Part shown: positions 1 through 8,550 of the stretch, in pieces
Numbering within the stretch: position 1 is the first letter of the stretch
Layout: each line of letters starts with the position of its first letter
Source: a virus
DNA length: 64,000 nt
IMG/VR virus record: IMGVR_UViG_3300029258_001504
Span: 27,046 to 91,045 of that record
Direction: 5' to 3' (one strand)
Position numbers and translations under genes: made by a program
Notes under the pieces: model-generated
The model's database searches: none
Seen by the model: only the letters and a program-made list of their open reading frames with translations
Told to the model about the DNA's origin: nothing

Positions 1-2
1 AC

Positions 3-992
3 GACCAAACGTGCGACCCGGGTTATGCCCATCTTCGAGTGGTTCTTGATCGCTTTCCTGCATTGCAAGAAGTGGCCAAGACTGCCAACATCGACGAAGA
101 CGAGTTTTCGGATCTCCCCGATAGTTCGTTTGCGTGGCCGGGACAGCGTCGATTTCCGTTACACACGCGAGAGCACGCGGCGCTTTCCTTGGGCTATCGA
201 AAGCTTGCGTCCGCGGTTCCTCGCGAAGTTGATGAGATGCTGGAGAAAGCGGCGGAAGTCTACGAGCTTGACGACGACATCTACGTAGCGTCCGCCGAGA
301 AGACTGCGTCTGCGGAAGAGCGCTACGTATTTCCTGAACAACAGCGCTTCCTGGTGAAGACCGCGGAAGATGTCAAGTTGGCGGAAACTCGTATCCGTGA
401 GATTTACCCGACTCTTACTGTAGAGGATCGGGCTTCTGGGATGTTCCAGCTTTGCAAACTCGCAAAGGAATTTGGAGTCACATTACATCCTTCTACCGAG
501 AAACTGGCCGGTTTTACGCTTACCAGTACTCAGCGCCTAAAAGACTGGCTGGGTGCGCGAAGGGAAGTGACTCGGGGCACCGTTTTCTCGGATGCGTTTG
601 ACAAAATATCCCAGGAACTCGAGGGTGTTGCTCCTGAGTTTCATGACAGAGAGATTCAGACTAAATTAGCCAGCGCGATTCACGAGCTGGACAAGGAAGC
701 CGGGCTTACACGTCTTTACGGTCGTAAGCTTCCAGATCCGATTCAGACTGTCTTCAATTCGGAGAAGCTTGCGGAGGACACTCTGGAGCTTGGTACCGGG
801 ATGATGCTCAATAAGCAGAAGTTAGCGGCGCTTCCCCTTACGTTTTGGAAGGACCTGCTGGGGGATAACGTGGCTTCCGAGATTTCCAGTGACGGGGAGA
901 CTGTTAACCCGGAAGCTTTGATGCAGCTTCTTCCCACGCTTCCTGATGACGTGAAGGCCATTGCGCAAAAGCAACTCTCCTCCTACGTATGA
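3..992 (+). CDS. Unknown phage protein, 5' end outside window
   Basis: The reading frame is open to the left edge, so the gene begins upstream; the first in-window start-like codon, a GTG at 39, has no Shine-Dalgarno sequence and is probably internal. At least 330 codons are visible. No known domain is recognised. The protein is rich in charged residues and repeats the short motif K-[TL]-A (EKTAS, VKTAE, EKLAG, EKLAE), which recurs in many proteins of the virion module at 31-62 kb. This suggests a virion or assembly role, but that is inference only. Its stop overlaps the next start by 4 bp (ATGA), so the two are translationally coupled. Confidence 0.75.
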   Translation, partial: DQTCDPGYAHLRVVLDRFPALQEVAKTANIDEDEFSDLPDSSFAWPGQRRFPLHTREHAALSLGYRKLASAVPREVDEMLEKAAEVYELDDDIYVASAEKTASAEERYVFPEQQRFLVKTAEDVKLAETRIREIYPTLTVEDRASGMFQLCKLAKEFGVTLHPSTEKLAGFTLTSTQRLKDWLGARREVTRGTVFSDAFDKISQELEGVAPEFHDREIQTKLASAIHELDKEAGLTRLYGRKLPDPIQTVFNSEKLAEDTLELGTGMMLNKQKLAALPLTFWKDLLGDNVASEISSDGETVNPEALMQLLPTLPDDVKAIAQKQLSSYV

Positions 993-1735
993 ATGAACTC
1001 TTAGAAAAACTCGCAAGTAGCGTAGCTGCGATCCCGGAGTCTCTTCCTGCGACTTCTAGGGCGCGTTCTCTAGAATTTCTCAAGAGTTCAACGGATGAGC
1101 GTAGCGCAGGATCTCTCTACACCGCGGCGCGCAACGTTTATGGTTTGGAGATGCTTTCTTGGGAGCCGGAGACTCTCTGGATAACGATGGAGAAAGACGG
1201 TCTCGACTTGAGCCTCGTCAACCGTGACAAGCTCCAGGCGGTTATCGCCCTCATCGTCAACCCGCAATTCTTCTGGGACCACATTGTGTTCGAGAATACT
1301 GTCCACGCTTTTGTGGGGAATATTAGTAACCCCGATGCGATTCAGGAGTGTCACCCTGCGGAAATGGCGTGGACAGTCTACGAGGCAGACGCTGTCCGAA
1401 GGATGGATCCCGAGGGCAAGGGGGACGCGGAGTTCGATGAGGATGTCCAGCAGTACGTTGCTGTTTGCTTGAAGCGCGCAGGTTACATCACCACTCCTGA
1501 GGAGCTCTCCTTTGCCGAGGATAACCTCGTAGACTTGCAACCTCCTGAAGCAAAAAATTTGCGGAAGGAAGTCCGCAAGGCGTGGGAGGGGTTGGATAAG
1601 GGGGCTCTCCAGCACACTGAGTTTGCGGAGAACCCCCTTGGGGTGAACCTGTCTCGGCTCGCAGGGACCTACGTCTTTGTGGAAGACGCCGCTAAGTCCA
1701 TGGGACAGGACTTCCTAGAGCTCAAGGGAGTTTGA
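989..1735 (+). CDS. Unknown phage protein coupled to the upstream gene
   Basis: A 248-residue soluble protein whose ATG overlaps the stop codon of the preceding gene. It opens with ELLEKLASS, again the K-L-A-S type peptide seen in many proteins of this genome. No catalytic motif, membrane segment or known fold is evident; the middle is acidic and rich in aromatic residues. Its last 14 bp overlap the end of the convergent gene on the opposite strand. Function unknown; co-transcription with the upstream gene is likely from the overlap. Confidence 0.75.
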   Translation: MNELLEKLASSVAAIPESLPATSRARSLEFLKSSTDERSAGSLYTAARNVYGLEMLSWEPETLWITMEKDGLDLSLVNRDKLQAVIALIVNPQFFWDHIVFENTVHAFVGNISNPDAIQECHPAEMAWTVYEADAVRRMDPEGKGDAEFDEDVQQYVAVCLKRAGYITTPEELSFAEDNLVDLQPPEAKNLRKEVRKAWEGLDKGALQHTEFAENPLGVNLSRLAGTYVFVEDAAKSMGQDFLELKGV

Positions 1736-2099
1736 ATTCCGGGTTGATCTCCAGCCCCATGTCAGGCAGGCTTCGACGCCCCTTGTCTGACAGGATGTTC
1801 AGATCCACCCAGGCGTCGGTCTCCTGCAGAGCCCGAGACACGTTCGAAAGGTAGGCCACGCAATCCAGCTTCTGAGCAAGAGGCCGGAAGGCGCGTTGGA
1901 TGTGGAGGCGGTCAGCGACGGGAAGCACGAGGAGGAGGCAGATCAAGTCGTAGATGATCTCTTCCGGCTCAGGCTGTGCCGTCATTACTTCTTTAACGGC
2001 GATGAGACACTTCTGCCGGATCTCCTCTGAGTCCTTCCGCCACTCTTCTTCGGTTCTGGATTGGCGCAACTCACACGCCAGGGACAGATACGGCGACAC
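1722..2099 (-). CDS. Small protein downstream of the MoxR-like ATPase
   Basis: A 125-residue protein starting with GTG four bases after the stop of the AAA+ ATPase gene, with a GAGG element overlapping that stop. The sequence looks all-alpha, with a hydrophobic stretch near residues 50-60 (DLICLLLVLPVADR) that is too short and polar-flanked to be a confident membrane helix. MoxR-type ATPases are usually paired with a von Willebrand A partner, but this gene is far too small to be one. A cofactor or regulator of the ATPase is the simplest contextual guess. Confidence 0.7.
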   Translation of the reverse strand: MSPYLSLACELRQSRTEEEWRKDSEEIRQKCLIAVKEVMTAQPEPEEIIYDLICLLLVLPVADRLHIQRAFRPLAQKLDCVAYLSNVSRALQETDAWVDLNILSDKGRRSLPDMGLEINPEFKLP

Positions 2100-2103
2100 G
2101 GCC

Positions 2104-3354
2104 TCAGCTCCCGCGCAGGGCCCGCTCGACCTCCGTCTGCGCGTCGTCCAGGCTAGCGTGGATCTTGATCCAGCTTTTGTGTGTTTGGACGTGACGCATC
2201 AGGGAGAAGAGGTAGTCGTTGGCGTTGTTCTCGTCTGCGAACTTCTTCAGCTGCGAGAGCAGGCTGACACGCATCTCGTTGGGCAGATCTTCGAGATACA
2301 TGACGAAGTTCTTCGCCGCTACCTTTGCGTCGGGCTGCAGGCTGAACATGTACGTCAGGACGTTGATGTTCAGTTCGGTGATCTTCTCCTGCTCCGACTT
2401 CTGCAGGAGGAGGCGCACCGGCTTGCGAGCGAGCTTCTTGTAGTCGGAGACCACGTCGTCGGCGCGAACCGCGGTGCGGTTGTCCTTGAGGTGCTCGACG
2501 AGTTGCGTCGCCATGTGCGTGCCCACGGAGGATGCGTAACGGCACAGGGCGAACTCGTTGTCGACGGGGAGGTCCATCTTCTCGAGCATGTACGCGTCCA
2601 GCGAGACGGTCTGGACCGTCGCGGGGCACATGTACTGCTTGCCTTCTCCCTGCGCCTTCTTGTCGTACAGATTCTTGGGGTACTGCTTCACGAAGTCGAG
2701 TACTCCCGGATGGCATGGACGCCCCTTGTGATCGTCGAAGCAGGAACGGTCGCTCTCGTGGAAGCTGTCGGTGGACGCGTGTTCGACCCAGTCCTTGAAC
2801 GACTCCAGTGCGTAGAACCACTTCAGGCGCCGACGGAGAGCTGCGTTGTTTTCGAGCTGTGTGACGGCGTATTGCGCCGTTGCGGGGTTCATCAGCGCGA
2901 CCACGATGGCCTCATCCGGAAGGAAGTAGTTGAACATCCTCCGGTCCTCGACGAGGGAGAAGAACATGGCGATGCTGTGCTGAAGACCCTGGTTGATCTC
3001 CTCGAACAGCATGATGGACTTCTCACCCTTCTTTGGGAACACCGACGGGACGAGCAGGTCGAAGTACCCCTCGGGGGAGTCTTTAGTGCTCGGGATGCCG
3101 GTACCCACGAGACCGTAGTGGGCGGTCCTGATGTCGTAGATGCTCGCGCCTTCATCCCTCGCGATCTGGGCGACGATCTGGGACTTGCCGATGCCTGCCT
3201 CACCGACCACGCAGATAGCTCCGCGGTGCTGTTTGGTCTGCCAGGTGAGCAGGATCTGCTGCCGGATCTCTGCGATGGTAGCTCGTGGGATGTCGTACTT
3301 CTCGGCGTAGTGCAGCTGCTTGTTCGGGTTCTCTTCTTGCCTGCCTCGTGCCAT
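2104..3354 (-). CDS. MoxR-like AAA+ ATPase
   Basis: A 416-residue ATPase. The Walker A motif GEAGIGKS is at residues 51-58, Walker B (IMLFEEI) near 114-120, and a sensor-1-like ALMNPA segment follows. This arrangement is typical of MoxR/dynein-type AAA+ proteins, which remodel protein complexes as hexamers. The remainder is mainly alpha-helical with no second catalytic domain. An AGAGG element precedes the ATG. It is divergent from the terminase gene with only 20 bp between start codons, so the two promoters must lie inside each other's coding region. In phages such ATPases have been linked to capsid assembly or metal-cofactor insertion; neither can be chosen here. Confidence 0.85.
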   Translation of the reverse strand: MARGRQEENPNKQLHYAEKYDIPRATIAEIRQQILLTWQTKQHRGAICVVGEAGIGKSQIVAQIARDEGASIYDIRTAHYGLVGTGIPSTKDSPEGYFDLLVPSVFPKKGEKSIMLFEEINQGLQHSIAMFFSLVEDRRMFNYFLPDEAIVVALMNPATAQYAVTQLENNAALRRRLKWFYALESFKDWVEHASTDSFHESDRSCFDDHKGRPCHPGVLDFVKQYPKNLYDKKAQGEGKQYMCPATVQTVSLDAYMLEKMDLPVDNEFALCRYASSVGTHMATQLVEHLKDNRTAVRADDVVSDYKKLARKPVRLLLQKSEQEKITELNINVLTYMFSLQPDAKVAAKNFVMYLEDLPNEMRVSLLSQLKKFADENNANDYLFSLMRHVQTHKSWIKIHASLDDAQTEVERALRGS

Positions 3355-3365
3355 GCTGTTAACCT
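3337..3365 (+). promoter_or_regulatory. Candidate promoter for a leaderless terminase mRNA
   Basis: TTGCCT and TAACCT are separated by 17 bp, and the ATG of the terminase gene lies 9 nt beyond the second hexamer. No Shine-Dalgarno sequence precedes that ATG, so transcription would begin at or very near the start codon. The hexamers are imperfect; support comes mainly from the same geometry at several other genes in the window. Confidence 0.4.
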
Positions 3366-3374
3366 CTCTTTGTT

Positions 3375-4973
3375 ATGAGCAACTCCCGCTCAGCCCTACT
3401 GTCCGTTACCGCCGAAGCATGGATTATGCTCGACGGGAAACCTTTTCGTTTGACGGATTGGCCGATGCACCGTGCGTTCTATGACGGGCGCTATCGGCGT
3501 ACGTTGTTTAAGACTAGTCGCCAGGTTGCGAAGTCTACTACGCTAGCGAATTTCTCCATCATCGAGTGCAGTCTTATACCACACTTCTCTACCATGTTCG
3601 TGAGCCCCTCCAAGGAGCAAACGACGCGGTTTTCCAATACGCGTATCGGTAAAACGATGCGCTATTCCCCAATTATCAACGATAAGTTTCTGCGAACGGA
3701 CTTGGCAGACCGCGTCTTCCACAAACAGTTCACGAATGGCAGCGAGATGCTCTTCACCTACGGATGTGATGATGCTGAACGTCTTCGTGGGCCTTCCACT
3801 GACCGGAACATGTATGACGAGGTCCAGGATATTCTGTATGACCCTGTCATCACTGTCGGTAACGAGACGATGGCGGAGTCTGACTACGCGTATGAGACGT
3901 ATGCCGGGACTCCGAAGACGATGGAGAATACCATTCAGTACCTCTGGGAGCTCAGCACCCAGACTGAGTGGGTGATGAAGTGCGAGGGCTGTAATAACTA
4001 CGTGTACATTGACAGTGAGAAGATACTCCAAAAAGAGGGCCCCGGCTGTCCTAAATGTAAAAAATTGCTTAACCCCTTCAATGGCCAATGGGTGGATATG
4101 GCTCCGAGTAAAACACTCCAGGGTTTTCATATTAGTCAGCCGATGATGCCGCGTAACAACCCACATGCAATGAGAATGGCGGGACGTTCCACATCCGAAA
4201 TTCAAGTTGCGGAGCAGCGCTGGTCGCGAATCTTACAGAAATACGAAGAAGCCCCTCTTTCGACTTTTCGGAATGAGGTCTTGGGTGTTTCGGACGAGAT
4301 TGGTAGCCGCTTACTTTCTCAAGAAGAGCTTGAGGCGTTGTGCACAGGTAGAAAGCTGGAGCAGTATCCCCCGCGAGACCACTTAAAGGACATCACACAA
4401 ATCGTTGCGGGCGCTGATTGGTCGGGGGGAGGGACTTCTGGGGTATCCAGGACTGTTCTTTGGATCTGGGGTTGGCGACCTAGAGATCAGAAGCTCGTGT
4501 GCTTGTTTTATAAGGTATACCCGGGAACTAACCCTGTAAGCGCCGTAGAAGAGATCGCATACACTTGCAAGCAGTACCACGTCTCTATGTTCTGCGGTGA
4601 TGCAGGTGAAGGGGCATTAGCTAATGACCTCATGCGCACACACCTCGGACACCACAAAGTGATCCAGGTACAGTATGGTATGCAGGCCAAAGCCTTGAAG
4701 TTCAACCAGATTGACCGCTACATGGGTGACCGCACAACTCTCATCGACAACTACTTCATGCTCTTGAAGCAAAAGAAAGTAGAGTGGGCTCCGTTGGTGG
4801 AGATGCGGGTCGCGATTAACGACATCTTGAACGAGTACGAAGACATCACGCAGAATGACCGGAAGGTTTGGCGCCATTCTCCCCAGAAGCCTGATGACTG
4901 CCTCCACGCTGGCCTCTTTGCGTGGCTAGCGTGGAAGGTCATCAACAAGGATTTCAAATTCTGGCAGGAGTAG
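3375..4973 (+). CDS. Terminase large subunit (DNA packaging ATPase-nuclease)
   Basis: A 532-residue packaging motor. The N-terminal ATPase has an R-type Walker A (SRQVAKST, residues 48-55), Walker B MYDEVQ at 146-151 and a coupling motif GTPKT near 178. A four-cysteine zinc knuckle (C203, C206, C225, C228) sits in the linker. The C-terminal RNase H-like nuclease begins at GADWSGGG (D348), with further acidic residues in GDAGEGA (around 410) and DDCLHAG near the end. The protein pumps DNA through the portal and cuts concatemers. The ATG has no Shine-Dalgarno sequence and follows a -10-like element by 9 nt, so the mRNA may be leaderless. The zinc knuckle is an uncommon addition. Confidence 0.93.
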   Translation: MSNSRSALLSVTAEAWIMLDGKPFRLTDWPMHRAFYDGRYRRTLFKTSRQVAKSTTLANFSIIECSLIPHFSTMFVSPSKEQTTRFSNTRIGKTMRYSPIINDKFLRTDLADRVFHKQFTNGSEMLFTYGCDDAERLRGPSTDRNMYDEVQDILYDPVITVGNETMAESDYAYETYAGTPKTMENTIQYLWELSTQTEWVMKCEGCNNYVYIDSEKILQKEGPGCPKCKKLLNPFNGQWVDMAPSKTLQGFHISQPMMPRNNPHAMRMAGRSTSEIQVAEQRWSRILQKYEEAPLSTFRNEVLGVSDEIGSRLLSQEELEALCTGRKLEQYPPRDHLKDITQIVAGADWSGGGTSGVSRTVLWIWGWRPRDQKLVCLFYKVYPGTNPVSAVEEIAYTCKQYHVSMFCGDAGEGALANDLMRTHLGHHKVIQVQYGMQAKALKFNQIDRYMGDRTTLIDNYFMLLKQKKVEWAPLVEMRVAINDILNEYEDITQNDRKVWRHSPQKPDDCLHAGLFAWLAWKVINKDFKFWQE

Positions 4974-5086
4974 TGCCGCTATGCTGTCGTTCTTGCTCAG
5001 AACCGAGAGCACTCAGTTCCACACACGAAGGCGTCCGGCGTGTAGCTCACCGGCTGGGGTATACCCGGTTTTCCGGCACTAAAAAT

Positions 5087-5395
5087 GGTACTGCTAGGCT
5101 TTGAGTTGGGGTCCTCATCTTAGCGGATAGCGGGATGAGGAGGCCAACTCAGGTACACAGGTACTGCTAGGATGTTCATCGGAGATCCGGGCCCTCGCAG
5201 AGGTGAGACTACGCAGCGTCCGATCATCGCGTAGATCTCCCGCGGAGAGGGCCTCGGATCTCCGAAGAACTCACAGGGGGTACTGCTTTCCTCCTAGTGA
5301 GAAAAGTGTCAGATGGGCAGCTAAGATTTCGTCGTTCGTCCAGTCGGTCCCGAAATCTTGGCGCGGCATCTGACACTCGAACGTGGGGTACTGCT
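5087..5395 (+). repeat. Four exact copies of GGTACTGCT in the hairpin array
   Basis: The 9-mer occurs at 5087-5095, 5160-5168, 5279-5287 and 5387-5395, always in the linker between two stem structures and never inside a helix. The first two copies extend to GGTACTGCTAGG. The spacing (73, 119, 108 bp) follows the sizes of the intervening structures, so these are not helically phased iterons. A related GGTACT sits in a hairpin loop at 63402-63408. Confidence 0.85.
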
Positions 5396-5517
5396 GTCAG
5401 GTGGGAGTCACGTCGTAGCCCGGCTTGAGCCACGTGTGTGATCGCAGGTCACACAGTGGGTCGGCTCGGGCTGTGGCGGTGACACCCCTGGTCGTACCGC
5501 GAGCTCGTGCAGCGTGC

Positions 5518-5541
5518 GAGGGAGTAACTCCCTCTGTTTTT
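5518..5541 (+). terminator. Rho-independent terminator closing the hairpin array
   Basis: An 8-bp perfect stem, GAGGGAGT and ACTCCCTC around a single A, is followed by TGTTTTT. It lies on the plus strand after terminase and the structured array. A second hairpin (GTTTTTC with GAAAAAC) follows directly and may serve the convergent polymerase transcript. Confidence 0.75.
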
Positions 5542-5580
5542 CTGCGTATGGAAAAACGCCAGTACCAAACTCTTTTACCT

Positions 5581-8547
5581 CTAGGAGTCGAGGTTTTCGA
5601 AGTCGCTTTTGATTTCGTGGTCGAGGTAATCGTCGCCACTAATGTCAGCAGGGAGGACGTTCCCTTTCAGGTACTTATCTATGTCAGTAAGTTGTCCGTA
5701 AGAGGGACCTACTTCCACGTCCCATAGGAAAGGGACAGGCAGCCACGGATAGAGCTCTCGGACGCGCTTGACTCCGTATTCGGTGATGAAGTCTTTCATT
5801 TGAGGGACGTACTTTTTGGGAATCTCCGCAACAAGAGAGTCGTGAACTGTGATGAGCAAGTTGCCTCCGAAGTCGTGACGTATGGGTTCGTCAACCGCGG
5901 TGATTACCCTCATGATGATCTCTGAGCTCGTACTCTGGATCAGCATGTTAACAGCCTGCCGCTCAGCCTTGTTGCGCATTTTGAAGGTCATACCGCGCAG
6001 GTTGAAACGGCGCCGTCTTCCAAAGAAGGTCTCTACGCACCCGAGGTACTGGATCTTCTCTTTAGTCTTCGAGATGTACTCTGGAATAGTAGGGAACATT
6101 CGGAACAAGGATTCGATGATGGCAGCAGCTTGAGCTTCTGGGATCCCTACAATACTGGCGATCTTTTTAGGTGCGGCTCCGTAGAGGATGCCGAAGACCA
6201 CCCGTTTGATGTTTCCCCGGAGTTTACCGAGCTGTTGACCGTAAGCGACGTCAGGGCCTGGGTCCTCCTCAGTCCCCGTATAGTATCCACGCTTTTGGAA
6301 ATCTTCGTAGCTCCAGTCGTGTACGTCGTCGATCCCGACTAGCGCCAAGACCGAAGATTTCTCGGAAGCCCGAACACCTTCCAGGATCGTAGCGGGGTTG
6401 AGGACTCTAGAGGAGAAGAAGCTGTGAGGGTCCAGACCTTCGTTGAGAGCGCTAATCAGGTTTTCATCTCGACTATATGCGGCGTAGAGGCGCACCTCTG
6501 CGGCCTTGGCATCAGCGTTCATCATGACTTGCGTATCCGGGTCAGTTGGAATGAACGACTGTTTGAGGTTGTGGTCCCCGATCTTCTTGGGGATGTTTTG
6601 CATGTTCTCATCCACGGAACTTAGCCTTCCGGTAGCTGTTCCGTGGATGTTAAAGGTGGTGTGCATCCTCCCGTCTTCTTCACTCAGTACGAGGATGTTA
6701 CGTACGAAAGTGTCTCGGGCTTTGGTGATCGCGCGGTACTTCAAGAGGGTGTCTGAGAACTGACAGTCATACTGGTTTTTGAGCACGCGCAAGAACTTGG
6801 CGTTCGTAGAGATTAATCCCGTGCCTGTACGCGGGATATCTTCATCAGGGATTTCTCCGGTATGACATACCATCCGCCCTGTTTTGGGGTGTAGGTAACC
6901 CGCTGTGAAGAGGATCCGTCGTAACTGTGCCACGCTTTTAGGGTTGAAGTCTTCGTTGACTACTCCGTTAGGGAGCATGAGTTTCAACTCTGCGTAGAGG
7001 TTACGTGCCGACCTACGCATCTTCTCGTCGAGGTCCAGGACGTATGGGCGGTCGACACGCATCCCGACCTCTTCCATCCGAGCTAACGTACGCGTGACAG
7101 GGATGAGTTGCTGAAACATGAGCGCTTTGAGAGGCTCTTTCTCCGGCGTGCCAGGAGCTGCTAGCGCTGCAAAGTACGTGTTCGTACTGATTTTTCGACG
7201 ACGCGCGTTCAGGTCTTTCTGTTCAGCGAGCATCCTCTTACGCTGGACGAGAGCAAGTTGCCGAGTAACGTCAGCGTCAATCGCCCCGTACACGCTCAAC
7301 TTCTTAAGAGGGACGAAGGCGTACCCGTAGTCTTCATCGAGCTTCTTAGCAGCACCCTTCAATTTTGGGGCGTTAGGGTCTCGTTCGAGTGACGCTTTGT
7401 ACTCGAGGACTCTCTTCCGGTAAACTGCTTGCATCTCGTCTTCGTATCCGCCGTATTTAGGGAGGAAGCTCTGCGTCAAGGACTTCAGGTCGTAGTACCC
7501 CTTTTTGGCCTCAGCAAGAAGGTGTTCTGCTAGCATTGTGTCCCAAGCCAGCTTCTCTACGTCCCACCCTTTACGTCGTAAAACTTTGAGGTCGAACTTG
7601 GCGTTGTGAAAAACTTTAGGCTTAGGGCACGTGAGAAGCTGCTGGATATATGGGGCCACTTCCGCCAATGTCAGAGGACTCTCGTCGTGTTCGATAGGGA
7701 TTGAAGCGGCTAAGCCAGGGCCCCAAGAGAACACGAAGGTTAGAATCTTGAGCTTTTCGCGGTGCGGAAACAGGGTGTTAGTTTCTGTGTCTACTGAGAT
7801 GACGTGCGTATCGGGGTTTCTCCCCTCAGGAGCGTAGGCGACTACTTCTTCGACGAGTTTCTGGACCGCACGAACGGATTTGGGGAAGCGGTAGTCTTGG
7901 ATGAGCATGTCCGTAGGGGTGATGATCTGTACGGATCTTCCCGCGCGTACTTCCAGTACTGCATCCAAGAACTGGTACAGTTGGCGCATCAGGATTTCGT
8001 GGTGCTCCGGATTTGCCGCAAGTTGTCGCTTAGATAATGACGGCATGATGATGACACGGCGTCCACTGAGCGTCGCTTCGACGAGCCTGCCCTGGAGTTT
8101 TTTGTACCCCGAGACCTTAATCCCTAGGGACTGGAGGACCGCGGGTCCTAGCGCAAAGATCATGATGGGGCGTTTAGGATTCGCAGCTTTTAACAACTCA
8201 GGTTTGAAAAGTTTCGAGCAGGCTTCTCGTATCTTCTTGTTAGGCTTGTCGACAGCGCAGCGGACAGCGTACGAAAAGCGTCCTCGCAATTGCCGGTAAC
8301 GATTCTTAGTGGCTACCGTGTCTGTAACAGACCGTTTCACGATAGCTTCTACGTCGAATCCCCAAGGAGTGTGTTTTGTGAGGGAACTCGATACGCCGGG
8401 TACGTGAGGAGACTCGGCTACACAGAAGAAGTCGACATTTTGTTGTGTGCCGACTCCTTCCATGTAGTGTTCTTGTTGGTAAATCGGACAGTCGGGACAG
8501 GATTCGCCTTTCCAAGCGGTCTGTCCGCAGAGATTACAATCGAGCAT
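5581..8547 (-). CDS. Family A DNA polymerase with N-terminal UDG-like domain
   Basis: A 988-residue replicative polymerase. Residues 1-200 resemble family 4/5 uracil-DNA glycosylases: cysteines C4, C7, C17 and C20, AESPHVPG near 44-51, C97 and C110 in the iron-sulfur positions, then FALGPAV. The 3'-5' exonuclease follows, with Exo I DTET (D253, E255), Exo II HNAKFDL and Exo III YGAIDAD. The polymerase has the GRLSS and NIP segments, motif A as NADAKAAEVR (the usual DYSQIELR is diverged but the aspartate remains), motif B KRVVFGILYG and motif C VHDS. Phage SPO1 polymerase is known to have the same UDG-like fusion. Whether the domain excises uracil is not evident. GGGGG precedes the start. Confidence 0.95.
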   Translation of the reverse strand: MLDCNLCGQTAWKGESCPDCPIYQQEHYMEGVGTQQNVDFFCVAESPHVPGVSSSLTKHTPWGFDVEAIVKRSVTDTVATKNRYRQLRGRFSYAVRCAVDKPNKKIREACSKLFKPELLKAANPKRPIMIFALGPAVLQSLGIKVSGYKKLQGRLVEATLSGRRVIIMPSLSKRQLAANPEHHEILMRQLYQFLDAVLEVRAGRSVQIITPTDMLIQDYRFPKSVRAVQKLVEEVVAYAPEGRNPDTHVISVDTETNTLFPHREKLKILTFVFSWGPGLAASIPIEHDESPLTLAEVAPYIQQLLTCPKPKVFHNAKFDLKVLRRKGWDVEKLAWDTMLAEHLLAEAKKGYYDLKSLTQSFLPKYGGYEDEMQAVYRKRVLEYKASLERDPNAPKLKGAAKKLDEDYGYAFVPLKKLSVYGAIDADVTRQLALVQRKRMLAEQKDLNARRRKISTNTYFAALAAPGTPEKEPLKALMFQQLIPVTRTLARMEEVGMRVDRPYVLDLDEKMRRSARNLYAELKLMLPNGVVNEDFNPKSVAQLRRILFTAGYLHPKTGRMVCHTGEIPDEDIPRTGTGLISTNAKFLRVLKNQYDCQFSDTLLKYRAITKARDTFVRNILVLSEEDGRMHTTFNIHGTATGRLSSVDENMQNIPKKIGDHNLKQSFIPTDPDTQVMMNADAKAAEVRLYAAYSRDENLISALNEGLDPHSFFSSRVLNPATILEGVRASEKSSVLALVGIDDVHDWSYEDFQKRGYYTGTEEDPGPDVAYGQQLGKLRGNIKRVVFGILYGAAPKKIASIVGIPEAQAAAIIESLFRMFPTIPEYISKTKEKIQYLGCVETFFGRRRRFNLRGMTFKMRNKAERQAVNMLIQSTSSEIIMRVITAVDEPIRHDFGGNLLITVHDSLVAEIPKKYVPQMKDFITEYGVKRVRELYPWLPVPFLWDVEVGPSYGQLTDIDKYLKGNVLPADISGDDYLDHEIKSDFENLDS

Positions 8548-8550
8548 GGG

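Larger units (their letters stand above)
4972..5541 (+). ncRNA. Array of five long stem structures separated by a 9-nt motif
   Basis: This 600 bp gap between convergent genes holds no plausible gene. Five successive stem structures can be paired by eye. Unit 0: 4972-4978 with 5074-5080. Unit 1: 5102-5109 with 5144-5151, inner 5113-5119 with 5134-5140. Unit 2: 5181-5189 with 5255-5263, inner 5191-5196 with 5247-5252 and 5209-5214 with 5229-5234. Unit 3: 5305-5315 with 5367-5377, inner 5323-5331 with 5351-5359. Unit 4: 5398-5401 with 5487-5490, inner 5407-5411 with 5479-5483, 5417-5422 with 5467-5472, 5436-5441 with 5449-5454. The helices differ in sequence, but the linkers share GGTACTGCT. A terminator closes the array, so it is probably a plus-strand RNA downstream of terminase. 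Function unknown; a packaging or replication DNA element is the main alternative. Confidence 0.6.

Noticed and set aside
1954-3378. A 474-codon open frame opposite the MoxR-like ATPase
   Set aside because: It is a mirror of the ATPase gene, which has clear Walker motifs and a ribosome site; the opposite protein has no recognisable motif.
4972-5541. Interpretation of the array as CRISPR repeats
   Set aside because: The repeated unit is only 9 bp and the spacers differ in length from about 60 to 110 bp and are self-complementary, unlike CRISPR spacers.
4972-5541. Interpretation of the array as tRNAs
   Set aside because: None of the units has a T-loop, D-arm or anticodon arm arrangement.
5224-5727. 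Short open frames in the hairpin array
   Set aside because: They lack ribosome sites and cross the inverted repeats, so their length is explained by the structured sequence.
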